Source of the DNA: Vespa crabro
Taxonomy: Eukaryota; Arthropoda; Insecta; Hymenoptera; Vespidae
Direction of reading: 5' to 3'
Assembly (NCBI RefSeq): GCF_910589235.1
Contig: NC_060977.1
Span: 2,768,501-2,832,500, forward strand
DNA: 64,000 nucleotides
The translations under genes and the position numbers were made by a program. Of the stretch, positions 24,339-37,836 are shown in pieces (position 1 is the first letter of the stretch; every line of letters starts with the position of its first letter). The notes under the pieces were generated by a model that searched no databases, was not told the DNA's origin, and saw nothing but the letters and a program-made list of their open reading frames with translations.

Positions 24339-26162
24339 ATGATATTTGATATTACACCGGAAACTGCTTTGAAATTTACGAAAATGAGTGTTATAATAAT
24401 GGGCTGTTGGCCGCCCCCTTTAAACGCAACAAAAAAACAATTACTCTTGCGTGACATTTATTGGTGGACATCGTTTTTAACCGCTACGTTCTTACTTTTA
24501 GCATTAGTTAATGGGATTTATGAGTATCGTCAGAATACTTTAATTACGATACAAACTACGTGCATTCTAGCAGGTGTCTGTCAAATGTGTATAAAGATGT
24601 TGATATTGAGAAAGCAACGTTGGAAATTTCAGGTAAATCAAATTTTTATCTTTTTCCTTTTTTTTGTACTTTATTTCTTCTCTCTCTCTCTCTCTCTTCG
24701 TTTTTTTTTTTGTTTTTCCTTCCATCATTACCCTTTTTGACAATTTCATTTCAACGTTCGAACGAGTTAATTCGATGTTCATTCTATTTTTCATTTCATC
24801 TTTCTTTTTTTTTTTTCCTGTTCTTGATCGCAGTCGATAATCCTGGAGATGGAAAATTTCGTAAAACGAGCTAACCCTTTGGAGAAAAGAATATTAAAAA
24901 ATTACGTAAAGAGATGTGCGATTTTTCATTTAATTACAACCATTGGCTTTTACGTGATTTGTTCAGGTCTTATTTTAGGACCGGCGATATTATCCCAACC
25001 ATTGCCAACATACGCCAAGTATCCTTTTAAAGTTGATTCGCATCCCATATACGAAATAATTTACTTTCACCAAGGATTCGTTGGAATTTTAGCATCCGTC
25101 GGTGGTACCATTGATTGTCAGGTTGCAGTTTTATTGTGGTTCACCTCGGCAAGATTTGAAATTTTGTGCATAGAATTATCAAGATTTATCAATTTATTCG
25201 ATTTAAATTGTTGCATACGTAAACATTTGCATTTGCTAAGGTAAATTATTAATAGTTTATCACAATATAATTGGCTTTATTCTTTTCTCCTTTCTTTTTT
25301 CTTTTTTCTTTTTTTTTTTTTTTCCTTTGCTTTTTACAAAATTAAATACTTACTCTATCACACGTTTCATTTTTGTTACGTTTCATTTTTAGATACGCGA
25401 AGGACGTTGTTTTAGCTGTACGTTATATCATTCTTATAACTACTTGCATATCGGCCCTGATCATGATATTTGGTGGATTACAACTTATTTTTGTTAGTTA
25501 TGTAAAAATTTATCTCTATCTTATATTATCATTGAATATTTTCCTTATCATTTGAATTTTATTGAATTATATTCTTTGATATATTAATTCTTCTTTTCTT
25601 TTTTTCTTTTTTCTTTTGTTTTCTTTTTCTTTTTCTCGATCACAGGCGAAATCAACAACCATGAAAATTCAATTCGTCATTCTCGTTATTGGTGCAGCTA
25701 TTCAATTATTTCTATGTTCTCATCCAGCTGAAAATTTAGCAGGAATGGTAAATCTTATTCCATATATATAATTAATATATATACATATAATGTAATAATT
25801 AAATATATTTAGGAAATTATTCCATTATGATATTAATTATCGTATATGTTTCGTAAAGAGTATAGCCATTGGATTATCGGTATATAATTCTAAATGGATT
25901 GGACAATCAACAAAAGTATTGAAAAGTATATGCATTTTGATCCAAAGATCTCAAAAACCTGTAATTGTTAACATCGATGGACTTTTACCAGCGTTATCTC
26001 TAAAATATTACGCTTCGGTAAGCCTAACAAAATAACTAAATATTATAAAAAATAAACATATATATATATATATATATCCATTTATTATATTTTTTATTCT
26101 ATTTACAGTTTCTATCTTCATCATTCTCGTACTTTACAACGTTACGTGCTGCAGTCATTTAA
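24339..26162 (+). CDS. Odorant receptor OR-F (7tm_6), intact, six exons
   Basis: Predicted exons are 24339-24632, 24834-25240, 25393-25492, 25646-25747, 25859-26017 and 26109-26162. The product is about 371 aa. It starts MIFDITPETALKFTKMSVII. Exon 2 has SHPIYEIIYFHQGFVGILAS and CQVAVLLWFTSARFEIL; exon 4 has CSHPAENLAGM; exon 6 has FLSSSFSYFTTLRAAVI. WW in exon 1 and KSTTMKIQFV in exon 4 place it with OR-A rather than with its neighbours, so two receptor lineages alternate. Splicing phases match the whole cluster. It should be functional; ligand unknown. Confidence 0.92.
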
Positions 26163-27600
26163 ACAATGGATCAAATAGATCAATTAGATAGATTGTTATT
26201 AATGCAAAGAGAAAAAAAAAATCTTATATATATATTACTACAAATAGAATTAAAATTGAATTGAAATTAAAGTTAAAATTATAAAACGTAAGAAGGTAAT
26301 ATGTTTTATATACCATAAGCGTACACGTATATTTATATTATTATATATTTGCTTTATATAGAGTATATAAAATGTATTCTTTTGCAAATATATACCGTAC
26401 GATAATTATATATTACTATATATAATTATGTACCATTTATTCTAAAATTAAAATGGAAAAAGTAATAACATAACTGTTACAAGAGAACAAGAAGGATATA
26501 TCTTAACGTTATATTATGAGTTTATGAAGATGGATATGCATTGGATATTATTATTCCTAATGCACACATACACGTGTATATATCTACCTTTCATTTATAA
26601 ACGTCTCCTGTAATCAAAGCTACTCTTCTATGGAAGAAAATAAAACGCCATATTGTGTTTGTCTTTGTGTATTCCTCCATTATCTTGATAAAACGATTAC
26701 AAACCGTCGTAATAATTCTAGAAAATGAAAAAAAGGAAATTACCCGTACTTAATCTTGTAGTATTATTAAATTAACAATAATATTATTATCATTTACGTT
26801 ATTTTATATTATTACAACATCCAATATAATGTTATCAATTTTTTCTAGTAATTTCTATTTATTTCTAATTCTAGTAATTTGTACTTTAATTAATGGCGTT
26901 CATTGAGCCTGGTATTATAATAAAATTAATAATTATACGTTAAAACGTACAAGTTATAAATAAATTGCCTAATGGGTTATTTTATTCGCTCCTCATTCAC
27001 AAAATTATCTAAACAACTATTGAATCTATATCTAGAAAACAATAGATATTGTTATTAATCGTTGAATTTCTTTTTTATTTCGATTCATCGAAAATACAAA
27101 AGGAAATTTTATCGATTAAATCAATTAACATCATTAATGAACGTGTATTGAAATGTTGTAATAAGCTACATCTCAATTTTACTTAAAATTTTCGCTGCAA
27201 TATTTTATTTAGCAATTAGGTTCCAAGATGTTAAAAGTATAAATTTAATAAATTCAATAACTTGTGTCTGTACTTACATATTTGCAATGTACAAATGTTT
27301 AGAAATATATCAAATATTCTAAAAATTTAAGGGATATCCCTTCCGTGTATTTGTTTTCCAAACTCTTCGTATAAATGTTCTATTCCACAGTAAAATCGCA
27401 AATGAATCAAAAAACAGAGGCTTCGGTAAATAATTCGATTTAATTTCATTATTGCGAAGAGAGAAAATTAAAACTAAAATTGAATCGCTTACTCTACTCG
27501 ATTTAATCGATTTTCTCTATATATACACAATTATTTATTATTCCTCTATCGTGCTGTTCCAATTAGAAAATTATACGTATGAAAATTATAGGAAGAAAAT
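26163..27600. other. Intergenic between OR-F and OR-G, with an exon-2 fossil
   Basis: AT-rich. At about 27000-27190 the 3' half of the travelling exon-2 fossil is present (ILSIKSINIINERVLKCCNK-like reading near 27105-27164), followed by the same AGGTTCCAAGATGTT flank as in the array. This shows the OR-G unit descends from the same ancestral duplication. Confidence 0.6.
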
Positions 27601-27952
27601 GCGGTGAGAATAACTTATCTTCTTCACACGCAGTAATTTAAAATAATTACAGATGGTAGCGTATAGAGAACTCCTGATTAATTTATACCTTTCAGTGATC
27701 CGAAGTAGTAAGACTGCATTATAGGCAAAAGTTGAAATAAGCGTTTACATAAGAATATCGAGCGGAAAATTAGAGAGAATTTCTAAAATTAATACCTAAG
27801 TAAATATGTTATTCTACTTTCGTTTATCCTTAAACTAATATTATGATCTATAAACAGGTTATTTATCAACATCGAATAGTTTTAAACGAATAGTATTCGC
27901 GTACAGATCAGTCACTTTAAAGAAGAAAGGAAAACTAATAAATCATATTATC

Positions 27953-29561
27953 ATGAAGATTACTCCCGAAACAGCATTAAAGTTTACAAAGAGAAGTATT
28001 GCTTTGATGGTTTTTTGGCCACCATCGAAGAACTCTTCGAAGATAAAATTGTTCTTTTTAGATTTATTCATTTTCTTTTCTTTTCTGTGTGCTCAATCGG
28101 TGGCACTGGCCACATTAAACGGAATCTATACATATCGTGATAATTTCGAGATTATAATGCAGTCATCGTGTATAGTAATCGCTGCTATACAAGTGACTCT
28201 AAAACTTTTGGTTGGTAGACTGCAACGTCCGAATTATCAGGTACAATAAAATACAAATTTAAATTTGATCTAGTATCTCCAATTAAAAGATCGTCTACAT
28301 AATTATTTCAACTGTTTCAGATGATAATAGAGGAAATGGAAAGTATTATTAAACAAGCCTCACCATACGAAAGAGATGTATTAGAAAAATATATTAAAAA
28401 AGCTATGATACTGCACTTATCCATGACTTTTGGAACTTATGCAATCAGTGCGAATATCGTGTTAGGACCATTATTTCTACCACAGCGCTTACCAACTTAT
28501 GCCGTATATCCTTTCGATGTAGATAAACATCCCGCATACGAATTTGCTTATTTTCACCATGTATATACTGGAGTCCAATGTGCTGCAGGTCAATCGATTG
28601 ATAACTTTGTCGCAGTTCTAATATGGTTCACTAGTGCAAGATTTGAAATATTGGAAAATGAAATAGCTAATATCGTCGACGAATCTGATTTTAAACGATG
28701 TATATTGAAACATATTAATTTACTCAGGTAATATTTTTCTCATTAGAATAAGAAGAAAAAAATTTATTTAATAAATACATGAACACGTGTTATTCTTATT
28801 CTTTTTTTAGTTACGCAGAAAAGGTAATAAAAACTGTGCGTATTGTGATCTTTTTGACTGTTGGTATTACGACCATATTAATAGTGTTTAGTGGACTCTT
28901 ATTCGTGTTTGTTAGTATCATTATTATAACAACTAAATAATCATTATTTTAATCGAATCGATAATATTCATATTTATATACATGATAAGTCTATATACAA
29001 ATTATTGTTAAATTTTTTGATATTACAATTATTTTTTAATGTATCCTTTTTTATAATTACAGACAGATTCCGCGGCTGTAAAAGCACAATTCCTCATACT
29101 GGATATTCTCACAATTATTCAAATGTTCGTAAACTCATATCCGGCTGAAAATTTAATACAAAAGGTAATAATAACTTCCTTTATTTATTTAGATAATATA
29201 AACAATAATAATTATACAACTTGTACACTTTATTATTTTATTAAAAATTACTATTGAAGAGTAATGCGATTGGAAAGGCAATATATAACTTGAATTGGAT
29301 GGATAACTCACGAAAAATGTGGCAAGATGTTTGTATTATAATCGAAAGATCTCAAAAACCAGTTATAATCAGTATTCCTGGATTTTTACCTGCATTTTCT
29401 CTATCTTATTACATGTCGGTACGTTCATTATGATTATAATTATCAATACTTCTCACACACATCGATACATTTTATAATTTTATATATATATATTTTAGTA
29501 CCTATCTTCGGCCTTTTCATACTTCACAACATTAAGAGCTGTTATGCAGTTAAACAATTAA
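27953..29561 (+). CDS. Odorant receptor OR-G (7tm_6), intact, six exons
   Basis: Predicted exons are 27953-28240, 28321-28727, 28811-28910, 29063-29164, 29260-29418 and 29499-29561. The product is about 372 aa. It starts MKITPETALKFTKRSIALMV. It is the most diverged member of the B-type lineage. The IDCQ seen in all other copies is IDNF here, the exon-2 motif is KHPAYEFAYFHHVYTG, exon 4 ends in LIQK, and exon 6 is three codons longer (AVMQLNN). Frames and splice sites are clean, so divergence rather than decay is likely. The promoter keeps recognisable versions of the two shared blocks near 27629 and 27895. Confidence 0.9.
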
Positions 29562-30578
29562 TTAATTTTAATATTCATGTAACTCTATTTATTTAGACGT
29601 TATTGCACTGTAGTTATTTAAAATTAAATATGAATATTAACATTCTTATTAATATTGTTTTATTCTATTAGATTTGAAATTCCTGTACCACAAATTTCGA
29701 AAAAATAAAATGAAATAAAGTTTTCTGTGCGTTTCAATTTTAAATCGATAGTATATGAGAGTACATATATATATAACATTGATAAGAACGTCCTATTGTT
29801 TAAATATCGATTAATTATACTTTACGTTTATCGGGATAAAATTTTTTAAGTATTAAAATTTTGAATTAAAATTATTATAAGTTTCCCGCGCATTACGAGC
29901 TTTGTAATGTTTAAGGGAATATATTATCATTTAAATATTACTTTATTCTACACAGTGTACTTTAAAGATTGTTTAAATAATTGAAAAATTATCGAAAGTA
30001 TTAATTTATAAGTTTTCACGTTTAAAATGATAAATTATCAATATGAGCATATTTTTCAAATCTTCCAATGATACAAATAGGTTAAATCTTTTCAACCAAT
30101 CAATAGCCGACGAACATTTCGATTATCGATCGATATGCATCGATTTACGATTATAAAGTGATCGAACGGTTACAATTTTAATATTTAATTACAATTTTAA
30201 TAGTAAGAAGAAAAGAAAAAAATCATTAAAATTATATAAAACACAAAAATTATAGTTTAAAAATAATAAAAAGAAGAAGAAAAAGAAGAAGAAGAAGAAG
30301 AAGTCATTATAATACAATATACTTTTTTAATTTAAGAAAATACAAAAAAGGATTATGACCTTTATTTGAAAAATGTTAAATGAATAATATTTCACAATAT
30401 TTTTATTTAAAAAAAAAAAAAAAAAGAAATTTACATATTTTACTTTATAAATATTTTCATTTCTTTTTTACAAGTACTTTAAATACTTTGAAGTAATAGA
30501 TAAAATAAACTTAATTCATTATTTGTTTTCTTTCGTTCTTTTTTTTTTCTTTTTTTCTTTTTTTTCTATTTGTATTAG
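29562..30578. other. Intergenic, AT-rich
   Basis: Boundary between the receptor cluster and REC8. Only simple sequence (GAA repeat near 30270-30303, A and T tracts) is present; no exon was recognised. Confidence 0.6.
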
Positions 30579-30991
30579 ATGTTCGGTCCATTTGAACTTT
30601 TTGCTGGAAAGAAAAAAGGAAAATTCGCAAAATGTTGGTTAGCTGCTACCTTCAGTATTAAAAAATTTCAACGAAAGTTTAGATCATTAACTATAAATGA
30701 AATTGATGTTTGTCAAATGTGGTCAGTATAATTAATGATATTTTCATTTTCTATTTATTTTCTTTTTAAATTAATACGCGTTAATAAAGAATTTGCTTAT
30801 TCTAATAAAGTAATGATATGAAAGATATGATTGAAATGAGGAATAATGAATCAACCGATAGAGTTAGTCTTTACTTATCATCTCAATTAATGTACGGTGT
30901 TACAAAAATACTTTTGTGTCAAACATCTTATTTAGAAAGTAAGTTAATATTAAGTTTTTTATATTCCATAGAAATCAAATTATTTTATATC

Positions 30992-31036
<45 letters not shown>

Positions 31037-31199
31037 AAAAGAAATTATATATATGTATATTATTCTACAATATATTCTATAATATTATAATCTTTATTAT
31101 TCTAGAAGATCTTATTGAACTTGAAAATATGTTTGACAAGATTACCAAGACTGACAAGAGGTATATAACTTGTTTTTTTCTTTTTCCTTTTTTTCTTTT

Positions 31200-31230
<31 letters not shown>

Positions 31231-32147
31231 GAAAAATGATTTCCGTAGAAAATTATAATTATTTTTAAACAGGGATGAAGAAGAAAATGAAAAATATATT
31301 GATTCTTTGAATGTACCTTCAGCAAGTAGTGATCAATTGCATGATGCTTTTAAATTATTAGCTTATGAACCCAACGTTAACACCAAACTTAGAAATATGG
31401 TAAATATATAAAATATTAAACAAAATGTTATTTTCATATTTTGTATCTAAATATACATACACACATGCACACACACACACACACATACATACATTTATTA
31501 TGGACAAACATTATTATATATAATGAGGATATTTTTTTACATGTGATATGTTATATTTACATTTCATTATTAATATAACATAATGTTTCAAAATCTAATG
31601 AATAATTACATATATATATGTATATTATATATATATATATATGTATATAGATGCATGATGCTGATTGTTTAGAGTTTGGTGCTTTAACAGAAGAAAAAAT
31701 TCGTTTTTTAAGTCAACCTGATGCAGATTTCTCAGCGTTAGTATTTCTATTTCTTTTTTCTTTTTTTTTTTCCCTTCATTCAAAGTAATCTATAATCCAA
31801 AGTAATGTATAAAATTTTCATGTATTCAAAAAAATCAAAGTAATATCATTTTTACTATCAATCGTAATTATGCAATTTATTTCTTTGTTATAAAAAATGG
31901 AAAATCATTGTCCTTTTATATTCACTATAATTATTATTAGATTATTTTCCTTTCTTATTATACAGAGAAATGTTTGAAAGAATGCACATTACAAATGATA
32001 TATCTCTTTACAATGCAAATACATTAAGAGATTCAGAAGAATTTTATATACCATTTGATAGAGCTGAAAAGGAAATGGTAATATCTCTTGTACGTGATGA
32101 TTTAACCTTAAGAGGTAAGAAGCTAAATTAACTTTATATCATTACAT

Positions 32148-32179
<32 letters not shown>

Positions 32180-33865
32180 GTAATAGTAATAACACTCATT
32201 GTACACTTGATATAATATGTTTATGTTTCAGATGAGGAATATCGTACAGCATTTAAAAAGGTAACATTACCAGATGTAACTGTGGAAGAATTTATGCCAG
32301 AAGGGAGTACTTATTTAACACCTCGTAAAAGACAACCTTCTGAAATAACACATATAGAAACACCAACCAAAAGAAGACGCGTATGTATTTTATCACACAA
32401 GTAAATTATTATTAGTAACTATTAGGAATAATTTGAGAATTATTATTTAAGTTAAGATTCGAAGATATAACAGTTTCAAATAAAGCTGATATTGCAACAA
32501 TACCAGAAACTGAAGTAGTTCCTGTTCCTATTCCTACATCAGACTTTTCTATAGAACCATTACAAAACTTGGAATCAACGCATGAAGATCCACAACAGAT
32601 AAAAATAAAATCAAAAAGAAAGAGAAAATTGGCTGATAAAAATACAAAACTCAATCATAAAGTAATAAGAAAGTGGATAAGTAATATCAATGCCGAAACT
32701 ATTGTAAGTTCATTCAGATTTTGTGTACAAGAATGAATTTACATTATATAAATGAATTAATGCATAACATTAATCATCCACTGTTATTTTTTAGCCATTA
32801 AGTATAAATAATGTGAATATATCAACATTAGAAATTCTTTTTCAAGCAGCACCAGCAAGATTTCTTTCTATTCGCAAAAACAAATGGAATAGTCCCTTAA
32901 TTAAACTTTTCAATGTGCACGTTGCTATATCATCTACGAGGAAGAAAGCACAAATGGAATTTCCATTGCTAGAAAAATGTATTGCCTGTATAAAAAAACA
33001 AATTTTATTATTTATCAATTATTTTAATCTAATGATAACATAATGTAAATTTCTAGCTGCTGAAATTTTACGTTTGATAGAAAGAAGCAATAAGTCTGAT
33101 GAATTGCTTGCTGAATTATCTGCGATAAAGTCCATTGATGCAAATGGAAAATCTATTAAAGAAACTAGTGTTCGTGAATTGGAAAGTTCACAGCAGGAAT
33201 TAGTTATCTCAAATGTCGAACAACAAATAGATTTACAAAGCATTGAACAAGACTTTGGTCTATTAAATATTGCACGAAATGGAACAGGTCCTGACTTGAC
33301 AATCCATGAAAAAAAAATAGATCAGTCGTAAGTTTAAAAATTTACTATAAATGCGAAATATCATTTATAAAATGTATTTTCATTTTTAATATAAATATAG
33401 TGAACATCATATATATATATATATATGATTAATTATGTATAATTACAATATAATTAAGTTCATATATATTTAATTGTTACTGCTAATTATAATATTACAG
33501 CTTCTAAAAATAACATGTGTTTACTTATTTATTTTCTCTTTTTAGTCAGGAAACTATTAAACTCTCGCAGTCATGTATGTTAACAAAATTGGATTTGCTT
33601 GCACTCTTAGAAGTTCTCTGGCATGATACAGAATTAGTTCGATTCATTGACGTTATTCCACCTGGTCAATATAGTAAAGCCGATGCGGCATATTGTTATT
33701 TACTACTTTTAGGTAAACTCTTATTATTTTTAAATACAAAGTATTTTTATAATAAAAAATTAATGTTAAAAAAAAAAATTCTCTTTTTTAGAATTACATC
33801 AAGAAAAAAAGATTACTTTAAAACAAGCTGTGCCTTATGATACACTTTGGATAAAAAAATTCTAA
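30579..33865 (+). CDS. rec8: REC8-like meiotic cohesin kleisin subunit
   Basis: Twelve predicted exons (30579-30721, 30811-30938, 31106-31160, 31273-31399, 31651-31736, 31966-32114, 32232-32380, 32452-32703, 32795-32987, 33057-33327, 33546-33712, 33792-33865) keep one frame and give 597 aa. The N-terminus has KFAKCWLAAT, where REC8 proteins carry WLAAT and RAD21 carries WLAAHW. RVSLYLSSQLMYGVTKILL follows, close to the RFSLYLSAQL motif of REC8. The C-terminus (LALLEVLWHDTELVRFIDVI, then ADAAYCYLLLLELHQEKKITLKQ) fits the winged-helix kleisin end that binds SMC1. The middle is diverged with basic patches (KSKRKRK, TPTKRRR). The expected role is holding sister chromatids in meiosis as a target of separase. 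It could be a diverged RAD21-like paralogue. The first exon begins directly after an acceptor-like TTAG, so an upstream non-coding exon is possible. Confidence 0.8.
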
Positions 33866-35056
33866 AATGGAAATTAGGAAATTATTTCCTTATGATGATA
33901 TAACACAATTATTAAGTACTACTGATGATCCTTTAAAAATAATATATTATATTATAAGATAAGGTTTTTCTTAATATTATATTAAAATTTTCTTTATGGT
34001 TTTGTTTTTTTTTTTTTAAATCAGTAATATATTACATGTTTTATAAATAATTACACAATTGCATACATGAATCATTTCTGAAAGCTAAAGCAAGAATTTA
34101 AGGTTAGCTTCATTTTTATAATGAAATATTAAACATTTTTTTCTTTTTTTCTTTCTATGCCATAGTAATAAATGAAAAAGCAGTTTTAAATTGTATTTAA
34201 ATTTTATGCAATTAATGTCATTGACCAAAAAGTTCATAAAAAATAGTAGCAACTTATGGAACAAACATTTATCAGCATTACAGAGATAGGATTTTATTTA
34301 CATATGTGTATGTAATATATAAATATTCTATAATTATTGTTGTGCTTTAACAAATACTTCTGTGCATGTTAATTGTTTGGATTATTGATATAAAAAAAAA
34401 TTAATAAGAATAAAAAAGTATATATTATCTTATTTAAATTCCTATATACCTATTAATAAAGCAATATTACAATATTAAAAACAGATATTGTCAAATATAG
34501 TAAAAATGTTGTTATGCCTGCTTTTCGGAATTTTAAAGAATACATAGTGATCTAATTTAAATCTTGTTCATCTTAAGTTGTAAACGTTATTATTGCAAAA
34601 TAGTACAATATTTAGATTTTTCGTTTTTTATAATTTTACAAATATATTAAGTTTTCAAAATGTTTCACATCAAAAAAATATTAAACAATACTCTGACTTT
34701 TAAAGTACAAAGAGTATATTGGTTGTATGTATAAGCATATAAATTGAACTAAAATTTATTAAAATTATATTGCAAAAATTGATTTTATATAATAAAAATG
34801 TTATGAATATATAAACATATATAATATACAAATAACTACATTATAATAGATAATAACTATTAGTTACACTGTGTATTATTTACTCGTGTATTAGAAATTA
34901 GATTAGTATTATTTTAGATATCTACATGTATTTCACAATGTAACTAACATTTGGTATAACACTATTAAAATATAGAGCACTAAGATCAATTTTAGTAGTA
35001 TCTGTTTCATTTAAGCTGTAAATATATAACATTTTTATTACATAAATAAGTTGGTA
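33866..35056. other. Convergent 3' region of REC8 and CHMP1
   Basis: AT-rich with several AATAAA-like words; expected to hold both 3' UTRs. No coding potential seen. Confidence 0.6.
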
Positions 35057-36242
35057 TTATTCTCTTAAGCGTGCCAACCGTTGTGTAAGTTCATCTTGTT
35101 CCTGACTTACAGCTATAGAAGATCCAATACTTCCTAATTGTCCAGGTGGAAGTTCCATGTTTAATTCAAGACTAAAATATAGACATACACACACACACAC
35201 ATATATATATATATATTTATATACATACATATATATTTATTAAATAAAAAAAAGGCTAATAAACAAGAATAACTATTGTATACATATTTGCTAATAAATA
35301 ATAATACAAAGCATACCCAGCTTCATCTGCTACTTGTTGCATTAATGCATCAACATCATTTTGTGGTACATTTGTTGTTGTTGTTTGTGACATTGCATTT
35401 TCCATGTATGAACTTTGAACATCCAAATCTTCAAATTGACTTTCAAATTTGTCCATTAAACCTGATATTTTTTCTAAATTCATTGACTTCATTGCAGCAT
35501 CCATTGCTTTGACTACACCAGCCATAGATTGTGTAACCTTTCTTGTTGTTAATGCAGTTTGCACCCTACTGGCAACGGCATCAACACGAGCACTCATACG
35601 TAGATAATTTAATGCTTGATTTTTTTGTCTAATTGCATTTTCAGCATGTATTCTTGCCCCTTCCATATTTCCCTTCTGTATTGCCTTCTTTACCTTGGCC
35701 TTTTCTATTTTCTCTTCTTTCTCGCATTTTTTGGAATTTCTCTCTAATTCCTTTACAGCGAACTTCAAGTTGAACAAATTCTCTATATATTATATGTAAG
35801 AAATTTTCAATTATATATAGAAAATATTAAATATATGAAAATAATAACAAACAAAACATCTGTAATATAAACTATTAATAAAAGATATTAAATGATATTA
35901 TTAATAAGACATAATATAACCTATATGTAATGTTTTGTATTAAAAAAATCTTTTATTAAATTAAATCAAAAATTATATTGATATCCATTGGTACATTATA
36001 AATAAAGATATAAAATAATTGAATTTTTATTTTAATATTTCTTATTAATCAATCATTCACGATCAATCGAAATACATTCGGATAATGTCAGATAATTCAT
36101 ATATCACAAATTATACATATTAATTAATATCAAATACAAAAGATCGTTATCTATTTGTACATTTATATAATATCAAACGTAATCGTTGGAAATGATATAA
36201 ATAATTATTAAAAAGGATACTTTCCATCTGAGAGACGGACAT
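35057..36242 (-). CDS. Chmp1: CHMP1, ESCRT-III subunit
   Basis: Three exons on the minus strand: 36242-36221 (MSVSQME), 35782-35317 and 35171-35057, giving 200 aa, the usual length for CHMP1. The core is nearly identical to animal CHMP1: NLFNLKFAVKELERNSKKC, GNMEGARIHAENAIRQKNQ, RMSARVDAVASRVQTAL and SMAGVVKAMD. The last exon has LNMELPPGQLGSIGSS and ends with the MIT-interacting motif DELTQRLARLRE. The protein polymerises on endosomal and midbody membranes and recruits the VPS4 ATPase and spastin-type MIT proteins. The tiny first exon was placed because its phase (1) and sequence restore MEKNLFNLKF. The gene is convergent with REC8 and divergent from FAAH. Confidence 0.95.
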
Positions 36243-37059
36243 GGCTGACTGTTCGATCCCCGTTGTGACGGTTAGTTTGCAACCTTTCAAGTTAATAATA
36301 TGTCTTCTATATTGATTTAATCCTAAAATGACAGGTAATACGTATTAATTTAATAAGCAGACAAGTTTTCTAAAAGATAAACGATAAACAGAGAATTTTA
36401 TTATAATTCGATAATGAAGAATTGATAGCATCAGACGTCATTGAGCATTTCACAAAAATCTTATAAAGATACGAAATCAAAAAATGAGATATGACGACAT
36501 ATATATATATATATACTTTTATATATATATACACGTATAATAATAAGAGATGACAGATATATTAAAAATTTTTCTATATTAATATTACTCACCAAATTAA
36601 TTTGTCACTACTACTATAGTTCGTAAAATACACACCTATATACCAAAGATACATCATAAATAAGATACGCGTCTTACGATTTATTTTAACAAGTGAAAAT
36701 TATAACCAATGATAGTTACAATTTGAGAAGTATAAGTTACATGTGATTTCTATGTCTATAGGATCATTGTGGACAATAAATATCTGGACAAATTTCTTCA
36801 TATCCAATCGGATAACGAGAATCTTTATAATAAATTATATAGGGAATATCAGAAAAGTTTTAATCAATATTTCAAGAGTGTACCGTAAAAATTACATAGA
36901 ACAAAATCTTTTTGATAGGTATCATTGTAACCTCTTCGTAACCTTGAAATTAACCGTCCATGATTGGTTTTCATACAAGATATCAAATAATCTACTTAAC
37001 CTTGAAAAGATTTTAATGGAATTACTTTGATAATATTCACGAAATAACGAGATTAATAT

Positions 37060-37093
<34 letters not shown>

Positions 37094-37836
37094 ATATATA
37101 AAAGAATGCGTTGTAAAACGATATGAATTTCTATTGGTTAAGATTGAATGAGTTTTTTCCTTTTTTTTTTTTTGTTTTTCTTTTTTTTTTTTAATTTATT
37201 CTTAGACTCTTAAATACAAACTAATTATTAATGATCGATTATATTCTATGTGATTATTCTTTCAAAGTGTTGATTTAAAGTGATTGCTATGCCTTTCAAT
37301 TGTCTCTGTGTAACATTGTAAAGTTAAACATTAACAAAAGTTAATTTGTATTTCTTTATATACATATATACTTATATACATATATATATATATATATATA
37401 CACAATCTTAAGGATTTGTAATGTCTATTGGCACATTAGTGAAAACTTACATTATTACGTATATGTATAACACATACAATATTATAATATAAATAGTTAT
37501 CCTGTTAAGTAGTTTTTCAGAAGGAAGAACAAAAAATTTAATTAAATTCGGTTATCATCGGTTTCTAGTTCGTTCGCAATAACAAGTATCTTAGCATTTG
37601 AATAATATCCAATATTACATTTTAATTTCGTTAATTTATCCTTCGTTTGGTTATTCATCGATAAATTTTAATTAAACATTGTCATGTATATGACATAAGA
37701 AAGATATACGGCCATAAGAAGATATACGACACCTACGTAATTTAAGATTTCAAATTTTGTTATTGAATATTATTAATATTTTTTTGTAATATCATCGAAT
37801 AATTCTGTTCAACTAACTTTTATTAGAACGATCATC
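36243..37836. promoter_or_regulatory. Divergent intergenic region of CHMP1 and FAAH
   Basis: About 1.6 kb between two start codons on opposite strands, so it should contain both promoters. It is AT-rich with TA repeats at about 36500-36535, 37058-37100 and 37380-37405. No motif stands out and no additional coding exon is supported; short frames near 36743 look random. Confidence 0.45.

Noticed and set aside
36240..36275. tRNA-like GTTCGATCCC word
   Set aside because: No cloverleaf partner arms; the word lies beside the CHMP1 start codon.
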